From Alphaproteobacteria bacterium (lineage in GTDB: Bacteria; Pseudomonadota; Alphaproteobacteria; Rickettsiales; JABSSG01), in contig JAUHXQ010000005.1 in NCBI GenBank assembly GCA_030426905.1, positions 1-64,000 of the forward strand: DNA of 64,000 nucleotides, in the 5' to 3' direction. The notes beneath the pieces were generated by a model. The model was not told the origin of the DNA. It saw only the letters and a list, made by a program, of their open reading frames with translations, and ran no database searches. Below are positions 8,909-17,493 of this stretch, in pieces. A program made the position numbers and the translations under genes. Numbering within the stretch: position 1 is the first letter of the stretch; every line of letters starts with the position of its first letter.

Positions 8909-9883
8909 ATGCAAGTAAATTTACCAGCTTTCTTTTATTATAATAAAGTAATATTATTAGACGATGATAGAGATTTTCTGGATACAGCAATAGAATATTT
9001 GAAGGATATAAATAAATACATGAAAATTGATGGATATATAAATCCATATGATGTAGTGCTCAAAGATAATGATAGAATTAAAAATTGTATTCAAGCTAGA
9101 ATAAGGGATGATGTAGAAAAAAATACTTTAAGTTACGATATATTACAAAGTTCTCTGAGTGCTTTTAATTTAACTAAAGATGATGTTTCAGTATTAGTTG
9201 TTGATTACGACATGCCAAGTGTAGATGGTTTAAGTTTTATAAAAAAGTTAGATAAATCAAATGTATATAAAATTTTACTAACAGGTGTAGCTGATGAGAA
9301 TATAGCAATACAGGCATTTAACAATGGACTAATAAATACATATATAAAGAAGCAAGATCCAGATGCCTTAAAAAAGCTATATAAAAAAATAATAGATTTC
9401 CAATTAAACTTTTTTAAGAAAGAAACAAGTGAAATAATAAATGCTATACTAAAAATAGAAGAAAACTCTTTGTTAGGTTCAGCAGAATATAAAGAGATTC
9501 TATATAAAAAAATAAAAGAAAATGATATTAACCAATATTATTTAATTGATGAGATAGGTAGTTATTATATGCTTTCTGATACAAAAGATTATGTTATGTA
9601 TATAACTGAAAGAAGCAAAAATTTATCACTTATAGAGTATTTAGAAGAAAAAAATATAAATAAACAATCAAAGGCATTTTATAATTTTGTTAATAATTTA
9701 AAAAATACAAATTATCTATTGTGCGATCAATTAGTATATAATGATTTGATTAACGAGTGTAATTTTAAAAATTATAAAAAGCAAGGAGACGAGTTAGTTG
9801 TGAATAATAAGAAATACTTATATTTTTTCTCAGAAAATAAAAGTAATGACAAAAAACACAAGCTTTTTAAATTTGCTTACTAG
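8909..9883 (+). CDS. Response regulator with long receiver insertion and novel output domain
   Basis: A 324-residue protein directly coupled to the preceding kinase. The receiver begins VILLDDDRDFLDTA and continues after an insertion of about 40 residues with LVVDYDMPSVDG (phosphoacceptor Asp 99), KILLTGVADENIA and the Lys in YIKKQDP. The wide gap between the acidic pair and the phosphoacceptor is unusual. Residues from about 165 to 324 are a helical, lysine-rich domain that I do not recognise; there is no HTH, GGDEF or other common output. Receivers with this extended form are known beside CqsS/LqsS-type kinases (LqsR group), so a quorum-sensing-like circuit is a reasonable inference. The 3' end overlaps the convergent XRE gene by 17 bases. 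Confidence 0.8.
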   Translation: MQVNLPAFFYYNKVILLDDDRDFLDTAIEYLKDINKYMKIDGYINPYDVVLKDNDRIKNCIQARIRDDVEKNTLSYDILQSSLSAFNLTKDDVSVLVVDYDMPSVDGLSFIKKLDKSNVYKILLTGVADENIAIQAFNNGLINTYIKKQDPDALKKLYKKIIDFQLNFFKKETSEIINAILKIEENSLLGSAEYKEILYKKIKENDINQYYLIDEIGSYYMLSDTKDYVMYITERSKNLSLIEYLEEKNINKQSKAFYNFVNNLKNTNYLLCDQLVYNDLINECNFKNYKKQGDELVVNNKKYLYFFSENKSNDKKHKLFKFAY

Positions 9884-10277
9884 TGTATTTTTCTAATAAA
9901 CCCTCTGCGTATGCAGTATATAATCTATTTTCATTAGGGTTAGAAAGTATGTATTTGTAAACTCTATAAACAAATTCCTCTAATCTCTCTTTAGTAATTA
10001 TTGATGTTTTGTTGTTGCTTATTAGATGTTCTATCGTAGAGGCTGCTAAAAAATATTCTTTTAATTTAATTTTACTTTTAGACTCTAAATTTTGCTCCGG
10101 ATAGAATAGAGGTATTTCAAGGAAGTTAGCTATTGTAGCTATATAATCAAATCTATGAGATTTTCCTTGTAAGATATTAAATATAGTATACTTACTAATT
10201 CCGCATTCATTTGATATGTCAGTAGTGCTTAATTTCTTCTGACGCATTTTTGATTTTATATTTTCTACAATATCCAT
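9867..10277 (-). CDS. XRE-family transcriptional regulator
   Basis: A 136-residue protein with an N-terminal helix-turn-helix (KKLSTTDISNECGISKYTIFNILQGK) at residues 14-40, matching the XRE/Cro type. The C-terminal part (residues 60-136) is helical and contains TAYAEGLLEKY; its role may be dimerisation or ligand sensing. The gene is transcribed toward the response regulator and away from the tra operon. Three ATTACT-type words, one of them palindromic, sit in the 60 bases before its start codon, so it probably represses itself and may control the divergent tra side. A repressor at this position suggests control of element transfer. Confidence 0.85.
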   Translation of the reverse strand: MDIVENIKSKMRQKKLSTTDISNECGISKYTIFNILQGKSHRFDYIATIANFLEIPLFYPEQNLESKSKIKLKEYFLAASTIEHLISNNKTSIITKERLEEFVYRVYKYILSNPNENRLYTAYAEGLLEKYTSKQI

Positions 10278-10288
10278 AATAAATTAAA

Positions 10289-10340
10289 ATTACTACTTGA
10301 TTTAGTAATAATTACTACTTATATTAATGATAATTACTAA
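10289..10340. promoter_or_regulatory. Operator-like repeats for the XRE regulator
   Basis: Two direct copies of ATTACTACTT (10289-10298 and 10311-10320) and a third related TAATTACTAA (10331-10340) occur at 20-22 base steps. The middle one is part of a perfect palindrome AGTAATAATTACT (10304-10316). The step of about two helical turns fits side-by-side dimers of an HTH repressor. They lie 12 bases before the XRE start codon. Confidence 0.65.
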
Positions 10341-10410
10341 TTTTATATATAGTATGTTAATTTGTCAATTTAAGTAAGTAGTAAGAATAAAAATTTTGGT
10401 TAATAGAGCA

Positions 10411-10826
10411 ATGAAAAAACAAAAAACAAAATACAAAATATGCAGTAATAGCAATTTTATTACTTGGCAACACTATTTTAGATGCTGCTGTTGAGGTTAT
10501 AAATTTTACTATGATTACAGATCTTCAAATTAGTGAGAAAGCATCAGGCGCTTATGTAGATGAAAGTAGTGATGCGTCTCTCAAGCAGGGTACCAGTGGA
10601 GATAAGAAATTTTCTTGGAGAGAAAAAACAAACTGGAAGAGATATCAGACTAGAGTGGTGAGTGTTGCAACTAAAACTAATCTAAAGTTTAGTGAAGCAG
10701 AACCAGAGTTAAAAAATGGTTTAGTTAAAACAATAAGCGGGTTGTTATAATGATACTGTATGTAAAGTTAAGAAAACTAATGATGAGGAAGAATATGAAA
10801 TGAGAAGTAGAAAAGTAAAGAGGTAA
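10411..10826 (+). pseudogene. Frameshifted small exported-protein gene ahead of the tra operon
   Basis: Three consecutive frames read as one protein. From ATG 10411, MKKQK leads into an A-rich run. One frame later comes a signal-like helix KYAVIAILLLGNTILDAA and about 100 polar residues to GLVKTISG. After a second shift near 10739, CYNDTVCKVKKTNDEEEYE continues to a stop at 10824. Only the middle piece (10511-10750) has its own ATG. Two shifts in a poly-A-rich gene suggest decay; sequencing error or slippage at A-runs is an alternative. The product would be a small exported protein of unknown function just before the pilin gene. Confidence 0.55.
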
Positions 10827-10892
10827 CAACATATAGTTGCTACCCCAGTTAAGCCTAGTAAAAGACCCAACGTACAAACATTCTTTTACTAG
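10822..10892 (+). promoter_or_regulatory. Paired hairpins in the leader of the tra operon
   Basis: Hairpin 1 is GGTAACAAC (10822-10830) with GTTGCTACC (10836-10844), one mismatch. Hairpin 2 is CTAGTAAAAGA (10855-10865) with TCTTTTACTAG (10882-10892), perfect over 11 base pairs with a 16-base loop. They lie 48-118 bases before the pilin start codon, between the decayed gene and a strong ribosome binding site (AGGAG at 10929). No T-run follows, so a mRNA-stability or regulatory role is likelier than a terminator. Confidence 0.55.
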
Positions 10893-10939
10893 ATTAATTG
10901 GAAAAAATCAACTTAATCAATTAATTATAGGAGAGAGGC

Positions 10940-11242
10940 ATGAAAATCTTTAGACAAACAAACTTAAAAAAATATTACCCAGCAGCATTTACTGTAGCTC
11001 TACTTGCAACCAATGCAGCGCTTGCTGCAGGAGATAGCGATGCGGCTTTAAAAGCTATGGCAGATAAGGCAAGCTCTATATTTGAAGGTAATTTACTTAA
11101 AATAGCAATTAATGGCGCTGGAATTGCATCTATTGTTTATTCGATTATAGGTGGATTTAAGCCAGGAGCTTTTATAGGTGGTATTTCTATCGTAATTTTC
11201 TATATGTTGTTTTCAACTTTTACTAAAACATTGTTTGCTTAA
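10940..11242 (+). CDS. Conjugative pilin precursor (TraA/VirB2-like)
   Basis: A 100-residue protein with a basic start, a signal-like helix (AAFTVALLATNAALAAG, likely cleavage after residue 33), a short polar part and two hydrophobic helices joined by a glycine turn (LKIAINGAGIASIVYSIIGG and FIGGISIVIFYMLFSTF). Length and layout fit F-type and VirB2-type pilins, the subunits of the transfer pilus. It is the first gene of the tra operon, where traA pilin sits in F, and is followed at once by traL. A strong AGGAG ribosome binding site fits a highly expressed structural subunit. Pilins diverge fast, so the call rests on layout and position. Confidence 0.8.
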   Translation: MKIFRQTNLKKYYPAAFTVALLATNAALAAGDSDAALKAMADKASSIFEGNLLKIAINGAGIASIVYSIIGGFKPGAFIGGISIVIFYMLFSTFTKTLFA

Positions 11243-11269
11243 GATGTTTAGATATTTGAAGAGGTTGAA

Positions 11270-11569
11270 ATGCAAGATAGTAGATATGACTCAAATTCAT
11301 TTTTAAAATACATTAACAAGCCATCAAAGATTATTCTTTGGGACATGGATGAAGGCTTAAGCTTTCTAATTCCCTTTGCATTGCTTTGTGCAGCAGGCAA
11401 GGCTGCTATAGGTATAGTTTTTGGACTAATATTTTTCAATATAGTCAGAATGCTTAAATTAAGAGTAGGTATTTCATCGCTATCTCATGCCATATATTGG
11501 TATTTTCCAACCTCTTCAAACAAGTTTGTGATTAGCATTCCTTCTTATAAACGAGAATATATAGGGTAG
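11270..11569 (+). CDS. traL: Type IV conjugative transfer protein TraL
   Basis: A 99-residue protein with a central hydrophobic hairpin (FLIPFALLCAAGKAAIGIVFGLIFF, residues 25-52) and a C-terminal basic region with YWYFP and a Pro/Ser-rich end. Size, hairpin and the WYFP-like motif match TraL of F-type systems, the VirB3-like inner-membrane partner of the VirB4-type ATPase. It sits between pilin and TraE, its canonical place, and its stop is 4 bases from the traE start. Confidence 0.85.
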   Translation: MQDSRYDSNSFLKYINKPSKIILWDMDEGLSFLIPFALLCAAGKAAIGIVFGLIFFNIVRMLKLRVGISSLSHAIYWYFPTSSNKFVISIPSYKREYIG

Positions 11570-11573
11570 GGGC

Positions 11574-12128
11574 ATGTTACAGGATTATATCAATATACAA
11601 GTTCCAAAGATACTTAAGCAGAGAAACTTATCTCTAGTTTTTGGTGTTAGCATGTTATTTGCAAACATATTGCTTGTGTTTGGTATATTAAATAAGGAAC
11701 AGAAGGTCATACTTGTTCCACCTGAAATTAATAAAACTTTTTGGGTAACAAATAAGCAAGTATCTAAAGAATATTTAGAAGAGATGGCAGTTTTTCTATC
11801 TCATTTGCTCTTAGATCAATCACCAACAAGCTCTAAGCATAAAAGAGACATGTTGCTTAAATATATAAGTCCAAGTTATTACAATGAGTTGTTTGGTAGA
11901 ATAATTAAACAAGAAAAATACCTCTATCAAAATAATATATCTACAAGGTTTTCAATTAAAGAAATAGAAGTAGATAGCAAGCAAAATCAGGTTTTTATTG
12001 TTGGTGATCAGGAAAATTATGTTGCTGATAAAAAAGTAGGGACAGTAAGTGCTAGTTATAAAATTTCCTTTGAATATAAGGGAGCTAGGTACTTGCTGAC
12101 TGAATTCATAAAACTAGAAAGGGAGTAA
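11574..12128 (+). CDS. traE: Type IV conjugative transfer protein TraE
   Basis: A 184-residue protein with one N-terminal membrane helix (LVFGVSMLFANILLVFGIL, residues 20-38) and a periplasmic domain beginning KVILVPPEINKTFWV, a signature of TraE. TraE is the F counterpart of VirB8 and belongs to the inner-membrane assembly platform. The remainder shows the YLEEMAVFLSHLLLDQSP and GTVSASYKISFEYKGARYLLTEF segments expected for the family. The gene is directly coupled to traL and is followed 5 bases later by an unexpected response-regulator gene. Confidence 0.92.
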   Translation: MLQDYINIQVPKILKQRNLSLVFGVSMLFANILLVFGILNKEQKVILVPPEINKTFWVTNKQVSKEYLEEMAVFLSHLLLDQSPTSSKHKRDMLLKYISPSYYNELFGRIIKQEKYLYQNNISTRFSIKEIEVDSKQNQVFIVGDQENYVADKKVGTVSASYKISFEYKGARYLLTEFIKLERE

Positions 12129-12133
12129 ATAAG

Positions 12134-12517
12134 ATGTGTACTTGCAATAATAAAAAAATTCTTGTAGTAGAAGACGATTTGTTATGGCAAGAATTATTAG
12201 AAGCTATGCTTTGTGAGCGTGGTTACAATGTAGAAACTACTTCTGATGTATATCAAGCAATTGATTATTTAACAAAAAAACCTTCATCTGTAGGTTTGGT
12301 ACTGTCAGATGTAAATATGCCTGGCAAAAGCGGTTTAGATTTAGTGTCGTTTATAAAAAAATCTTCTTTATTAAAAGATATTCCAATAATTTTACAAAGT
12401 GGTGAAAGCTGTAATACCTTGCAAAAAGGCCTTGATATGGGAGCTACAAAATATATACAGAAACCGTATAGAAAAGAGAAATTATTTTTAACACTAAATG
12501 AGGTTCAAGGGTTATAG
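12134..12517 (+). CDS. Single-domain response regulator embedded in the tra operon
   Basis: A 127-residue stand-alone receiver. It has the acidic pair VVEDD (residues 11-15), phosphoacceptor Asp59 in LSDVNMPG, a Ser/Thr switch in IILQSGES and the conserved Lys in IQKPYRK. No output domain follows. It is translated between traE and traK; its TAG stop overlaps the GTG start of traK by one base, so it cannot be a casual insertion between transcripts. A CheY/SpoOF-like role in a relay, or direct binding to the transfer machine, is possible. The receiver of the hybrid kinase at the left edge has a similar pattern and may share its phosphodonor. The family call is firm; the link to transfer is inferred. 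Confidence 0.93.
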   Translation: MCTCNNKKILVVEDDLLWQELLEAMLCERGYNVETTSDVYQAIDYLTKKPSSVGLVLSDVNMPGKSGLDLVSFIKKSSLLKDIPIILQSGESCNTLQKGLDMGATKYIQKPYRKEKLFLTLNEVQGL

Positions 12518-13227
12518 TGATAAGACTAGGGGGGCTTTTTTTTATCTGGGTAATATTTGTGGTAGGTTTTATAAATATTACTAATGCTGCAATAGAATTT
12601 AATGTTAAAAACCAAGAACGTATAGACGTATCCTTATCAAGTAAAGATATCAATAGGGTAGCGGTGATAAATGATAGGATAAAAGCTATATACGGACCTC
12701 AAGACAAAGCTCATATTGTAACAGATGAAGAAAACGGACAGATTTTTGTAACCCCAAAAGAGAGAAGCAATAAATCATTTAGCATTTCCATCGTTACCGA
12801 AAGTAATCAAACAGTAGATTTAAGTATATGGCCGATTGATAAGCCATCAGAAACAGTATTGCTTCATTTGGACAAAAAAACCGAAGAAGAAAAAGAGGAA
12901 ATAAACAAAAAACAGGAATTTAAAATCAAAAAACTCATTAGAGCCGCTTTAAATAATGCTCCTTTAAAGGGATACCAAGTTAAAACACTTGAGAGCAAGT
13001 CTCCTGATAAAGAGCTTAAGAACATAACTCCTATTAAATCTTACATTGGCTCAAAGTTAAAAGCGCAAGTTATCAATTATAAAAACCTAAAAACTAAAAA
13101 CGAGACTATATCAGAGCAAATGTTTCAAATGCATGAGGCGGTTGTAGCTGTTGCAATAAATAAGAAAACTTTGAAACCAAATGAAGTAACAAGAATAATC
13201 ATAGTGGAATCTGATGATAAAAGATAA
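12517..13227 (+). CDS. traK: Type F conjugative transfer protein TraK (VirB9-like)
   Basis: A 236-residue secreted protein starting at a GTG coupled to the response regulator stop. It has a signal peptide (LGGLFFIWVIFVVGFINITNAA) and beta-rich sequence such as RVAVINDRIKAIYGP and GQIFVTPKERSNKSFSISIVTE, the pattern of the TraK secretin-like family. TraK forms the outer-membrane-complex ring with TraV and TraB. The C-terminal third carries a run of Lys/Glu (residues 125-145) and then a second beta domain. It overlaps traB by 14 bases. The order K-B-V follows F. Confidence 0.9.
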   Translation: MIRLGGLFFIWVIFVVGFINITNAAIEFNVKNQERIDVSLSSKDINRVAVINDRIKAIYGPQDKAHIVTDEENGQIFVTPKERSNKSFSISIVTESNQTVDLSIWPIDKPSETVLLHLDKKTEEEKEEINKKQEFKIKKLIRAALNNAPLKGYQVKTLESKSPDKELKNITPIKSYIGSKLKAQVINYKNLKTKNETISEQMFQMHEAVVAVAINKKTLKPNEVTRIIIVESDDKR

Positions 13228-14524
13228 GGCAAGTAAATTATTAGATAGAGCAAAAGCTATTCTCACAAAAAAAGAGTTACCTCCACAAGAGGCGCATGAG
13301 CAACAAGATGCGCCTCACCCCCCAATTAAAACAGAAGAGAAGATAAAAAAATCACAGAAGATTATAGCAATAGGAGTTGCAGTACTTGTTGTTCTAATCA
13401 TAGTTGGTTCATTAAAAGAACAGCTGCTTAATTTGGATACTCCAAAATCTAAACTAGAAAAAGCTATCAAGACACAAGAAATCAGAAAAAAAATTGAAAC
13501 AGCAGAGGACAACATTAAACCAGAAGAAGTATGGCGTTATCAAATGGGGGCAGAGGGGCAAAAAATAAAGAAGGACTTAGGAGATATCCAGAGAACTCTT
13601 ACTGATTTGATAAAGAAAAGTGAAATTCAGGATAATACAGAAATATCTAAGTTGAAATCAAAATTCTCAGAACTTGAGTATATTATCAAAAATAACCAAG
13701 GCAGAGCAGCAGAAAAAACCAAAGAAAATACTGGGATAGAGGTAATCAACCTAAATCTCGTGAGTAGAGAAGAAAAGCAGGTAGATACAGTTGATACTGT
13801 TATTCCTGCAGGTGCTTTTGCAAAAGCGGTGTTGCTGTCTGGTGCTGATGCTGGGACATCGCTTTCTGCATCCTCTGATCCACTACCACTTTTAATTCGC
13901 ATTACTGATCCTGGCACCTTGCCTCGTAAATTTAAAAGTGACCTCAAAGATTGTCATATTATTGCCGAAGGATATGGAGACATATCAAGTGAACGAGTTA
14001 TTGGAAGACTTGTTAGCCTTACATGTACTGAAAGAGTAACAGGAGAGATAGTTGAGACAGAGGTATCGGGATTTATAACAGGTGAAGATGGTAAGGTAGG
14101 TTTGAGAGGCAAGGTTATCGCTAAAGAAGCCGGCTATTTAGCTAATAGTGTCTTAGGTGGCATTATAGGTGGCTTTAGCAACACTATGTCTCCAAGAGAA
14201 AACGTACCATTTATTTTGTCAGATAAAGCGACTCCACCATCAACAACACAAAAATTTCAAAAAGGTTTTGGTGAGGGAATGTCTAGCTCTATGGATAGAC
14301 TGTCTAAATATTACATAGATAGAGCAGAAAGCTTACAACCCGTTATAGAAATATCAGCTGGCAGAATAATAGATGTCATTTTCAATAAGAAGTCAGAAAT
14401 AGGTTCTAGCTATGTCAAAAAGGAAATAGCAAAGAAACGAGACGCAAAAAGAAGAGCTATGGCAAGAGATGCTGTATCTCAAGATAATTTTGGAAAGAAC
14501 AATAGGTATTTTGATAATGATTAA
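13214..14524 (+). CDS. traB: Type F conjugative transfer protein TraB (VirB10-like)
   Basis: A 436-residue protein with a cytoplasmic basic/proline-rich start, a membrane helix near residue 50 (IIAIGVAVLVVLIIVGSL), a long coiled-coil region (residues 75-165) and a C-terminal TrbI/VirB10-type beta barrel. The barrel shows VIPAGAFAKAVLLSGADAG, PLPLLIRITDPG and GRLVSLTCTERVTGEIVE, followed by GFITGEDGKVGLRGKVIAK. TraB spans the envelope and couples inner-membrane energy to the outer channel. It is preceded by traK and overlaps traV by 8 bases. Confidence 0.95.
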   Translation: MIKDKASKLLDRAKAILTKKELPPQEAHEQQDAPHPPIKTEEKIKKSQKIIAIGVAVLVVLIIVGSLKEQLLNLDTPKSKLEKAIKTQEIRKKIETAEDNIKPEEVWRYQMGAEGQKIKKDLGDIQRTLTDLIKKSEIQDNTEISKLKSKFSELEYIIKNNQGRAAEKTKENTGIEVINLNLVSREEKQVDTVDTVIPAGAFAKAVLLSGADAGTSLSASSDPLPLLIRITDPGTLPRKFKSDLKDCHIIAEGYGDISSERVIGRLVSLTCTERVTGEIVETEVSGFITGEDGKVGLRGKVIAKEAGYLANSVLGGIIGGFSNTMSPRENVPFILSDKATPPSTTQKFQKGFGEGMSSSMDRLSKYYIDRAESLQPVIEISAGRIIDVIFNKKSEIGSSYVKKEIAKKRDAKRRAMARDAVSQDNFGKNNRYFDND

Positions 14525-14924
14525 GATATGTCGTAAAGCGAGTAAACTTGGATGTACAAGAAGTATTATCTTTCTCATATGTCTTCTCTTACTATCTTCT
14601 TGCGCTGTATACGGAACTCAATTTGAGTGTAAAGGTGGCAAAGGTGCTAAATGTACTTCTGTATCTGGAGTAAACCGTATGATTGATAGGGGCGAGATTC
14701 GCGATGAAGAAGCAATAAATGACACAGCAAATTTTGTAAAAAAAACAAAAGCTGAGCAGCAAGCGACGAAACATCAGTCGCAGATTAACCAAAAACAAGC
14801 ATCATCAAATAAGGTAAACATCCAAAATAAGAGGAAAAAATCATATCAGCAAAATATTGATGTCTGGATGCCAAAAACTAAGGACTCAGAAGAAAAATAC
14901 CTAGAGGTAAAAAATGCTCGATAA
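14517..14924 (+). CDS. traV: Type F conjugative transfer lipoprotein TraV
   Basis: About 135 residues with a lipoprotein signal peptide: a basic start, hydrophobic core IIFLICLLLLSSC with lipobox LSSC, then SGVNRM and Cys residues in FECKGGKGAKC, the small Cys-containing domain typical of TraV (VirB7-like). The remainder is polar and lysine/glutamine-rich. TraV anchors the TraB-TraK ring to the outer membrane. I chose the ATG at 14517, which overlaps the traB stop as ATGATTAA; the upstream frame would place a long tail before the signal peptide. Confidence 0.9.
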   Translation: MIKICRKASKLGCTRSIIFLICLLLLSSCAVYGTQFECKGGKGAKCTSVSGVNRMIDRGEIRDEEAINDTANFVKKTKAEQQATKHQSQINQKQASSNKVNIQNKRKKSYQQNIDVWMPKTKDSEEKYLEVKNAR

Positions 14925-17400
14925 GCTAGGTAGCGTAATTGCAAAATTTTTAGGCGAAGACTTAGATACAGATTTTGTATCACATAAAACAAAAGTAATT
15001 GATGAAATAATGAGAGTAAACTCTATAGAAGAGATCTTGCCTTACTATAGCTATGATGAGAAATCCAAAATTTTTATTAATAAGAGAAGCTATGGCTTTA
15101 TCTTAGAGTTATCACCACTGCTTGGTTCAAATAAGAATATTGAACGTGAAATTTCTGGCCTTTTTAAAAGTACTATGCCACCGGGGGCAAATTTGCAATT
15201 CTTAATGATAGCATCACCTAAGATTGGCGCAAGACTAGATAACTGGCAAAGAGAAAGGGAAGGGAGAGATGATATTATAAAAGAGCTTGCAGAAAGGAGA
15301 GCAGAATACTTTAAGAGTTTTGCGTATTCTCCTTCTAAAATGAAGGAGTACAGGCTCTTTTTATCTTACTCTACCTCCTTAAATGGAAGTATTACTGAAT
15401 ATAATAAAAAGATTACCCGCGATTTAAGAGAAACAGTCAGAGCTCTGTTTCAGAGTGTAGGGCTTGCATCAGTAGTGTTAGATGCCTCTTCGTTACTACC
15501 ACTTATTGCATCTATCGTAGCGCCTAAGAAAACTCTATACCACGCAAATAAAGTATGGAATAAGGTAGCAAGTATATCTTCTCAAATATCTAATGCAGAT
15601 ACAAGCTTGCAAGTTAAGCCAGGTGGCTTGGTTATAGATGAGGGGGAGTTCCTAATCAGAAACTATAATGTAGTGAATTACCCCTCTAAGTGGTATTTGG
15701 GAGCAATGGATTTGCTCATTGGAGATAATTATAGAGATCTCCTGCAGTTAGAATGCCCATTCATGGTTTCCTATAATATTCATTTTTGTGATGACAAATC
15801 TTTGCAGACTAAAATGCTTGCTAAGGGGACAAGGGTTGAAGCGCAAAGCAACTCTCCTTTATCAAGAATAGTAAAATCGCTCAGTAAACAAGCAAATGAA
15901 TGGCAATTTGTAAGAGAGCAGCTAGAGGTTGGGGAAAGACTTGTTAGAACAAGCTATCTAGTCTCTTTATATAGCGATGCTGATAATATCTCAAAAGACG
16001 AGCAGAGATTATTATCTCTTTATAGATCCAATGAATGGGATTTATCTCCTACAAAATATATCCACCTCCCAGCGCTTATCTCAATGCTTCCGATGTCTTG
16101 GGGAGATGGTATGGCACGAGATAGTATTGCTTATAAATTAAGCAGAATTACTCTATCTCATGAGCCAACAAATACTCTTCCAATACAAGGCGAGTGGAAA
16201 GGCACTAATACTCCTGGTATGTTGCTTACTTCAAGAAAAGGGCAAATATTTTACTGGAGTCCTATCGCTGCAGATAAGGACGGTAATTATAATGTCTCTG
16301 TGGTTGGTAGATCTGGCAGCGGAAAATCTGTCTTTATGCAGGATCTAATGACTTCCTTTTTAGGGCTTGGCGGTAAAGTTTTTGTCTTAGATGTTGGTAG
16401 AAGCTTTGAAAAAACAGCAAAGCTAATGGGCGGTAACTTCATTGAGTTTTCAGCTCAAAGTAAAATATGTATAAATCCATTTACCTACATTACTACAAAT
16501 GATCCAAAAGAAGCATTAGAATCTCTCTCGATGCTAAAATCTATAATAGCTCTAATGGCAGCACCAAATGATGGTGTGTCTGACCTTGAATATAGTTTTA
16601 TAGAAAAAGCATTAATTAAGACCTGGAAAGAGAAGCAGGTCAAATCAACAATTACAGATGTTGTAAAAGCACTTGAATCTTTTGATGATAAACGTGCTCA
16701 CGACTTAAGCATAATGCTTGGTCCATATACAAAGGATGGGACCTATGGCAGTTTTTTTGAAGGAGATGCAAATATAAATTTTGATAACATTTTAAATGTT
16801 ATTGAGATGGAAGAGCTAAAAAGTAAAAAAGACCTTCAGTCTGTAATAGTACAAATATTTATTATGCAAGTGACAGACCGGATGTTTTTAGGAGATAGAA
16901 CCTGTAAATATGCAATCGTATTTGATGAAGCATGGGACATGCTGAGAGGCAAACAATCAGGGGACTTTATTGAAACTTTGGCTCGCCGCCTTAGAAAATA
17001 CAAAAGCTCTCTTATTGTTGGTACTCAAGGAATAGATGATTTTTATAGAACCGAGGGAGCGCGTGCTGCATTTGATAATAGTGACTGGGTTTGTATGTTA
17101 TCGCAAAAACAAGAATCCATAGATCAACTAAAAAAATCAGGAAGATTTAAAGTAACAGAGGCAATAGAAGAAATGCTTACCTCTATTCATACCAAGCCAG
17201 GAGAATATGCAGAAGTGATGATAAGGGGCAGTAAAGGCCTGTTCCTTGGTAGGCTAATATTAGATCCATTCTCAAAGATACTGTATTCAACCAAAGCAGA
17301 AGAATATTCAAGAGTACAGGAACTACAAAAGCAAGGTTATTCCTTAACTGAGTCTGTATCTAAAACTGCAGATGAGGCTTATGGTTATGGCAACAATTAA
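14914..17400 (+). CDS. traC: Type F conjugative transfer ATPase TraC (VirB4-like)
   Basis: An 828-residue ATPase. The N-terminal half is the TraC_F_IV domain (from about residue 35, YYSYDEKSKIFINKRSYGFILEL). The C-terminal half is a RecA-like motor with Walker A GRSGSGKS near residue 466, Walker B IVFDEAWDML near 668 and an arginine-rich RRLRKYKSSLIVGTQG region near 695. VirB4 ATPases drive pilus assembly and substrate translocation at the inner membrane. The length is normal for the family and the frame is intact. The start overlaps the traV stop. Confidence 0.97.
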   Translation: MLDKLGSVIAKFLGEDLDTDFVSHKTKVIDEIMRVNSIEEILPYYSYDEKSKIFINKRSYGFILELSPLLGSNKNIEREISGLFKSTMPPGANLQFLMIASPKIGARLDNWQREREGRDDIIKELAERRAEYFKSFAYSPSKMKEYRLFLSYSTSLNGSITEYNKKITRDLRETVRALFQSVGLASVVLDASSLLPLIASIVAPKKTLYHANKVWNKVASISSQISNADTSLQVKPGGLVIDEGEFLIRNYNVVNYPSKWYLGAMDLLIGDNYRDLLQLECPFMVSYNIHFCDDKSLQTKMLAKGTRVEAQSNSPLSRIVKSLSKQANEWQFVREQLEVGERLVRTSYLVSLYSDADNISKDEQRLLSLYRSNEWDLSPTKYIHLPALISMLPMSWGDGMARDSIAYKLSRITLSHEPTNTLPIQGEWKGTNTPGMLLTSRKGQIFYWSPIAADKDGNYNVSVVGRSGSGKSVFMQDLMTSFLGLGGKVFVLDVGRSFEKTAKLMGGNFIEFSAQSKICINPFTYITTNDPKEALESLSMLKSIIALMAAPNDGVSDLEYSFIEKALIKTWKEKQVKSTITDVVKALESFDDKRAHDLSIMLGPYTKDGTYGSFFEGDANINFDNILNVIEMEELKSKKDLQSVIVQIFIMQVTDRMFLGDRTCKYAIVFDEAWDMLRGKQSGDFIETLARRLRKYKSSLIVGTQGIDDFYRTEGARAAFDNSDWVCMLSQKQESIDQLKKSGRFKVTEAIEEMLTSIHTKPGEYAEVMIRGSKGLFLGRLILDPFSKILYSTKAEEYSRVQELQKQGYSLTESVSKTADEAYGYGNN

Positions 17401-17493
17401 ACAGAACAACCAAATGAAAAAGAAAGGCAAAAAAGGAAAAGAAGATAAAAACAAAATAACTTTTATTAATTGATGAATGTAGAGGTGGATATC

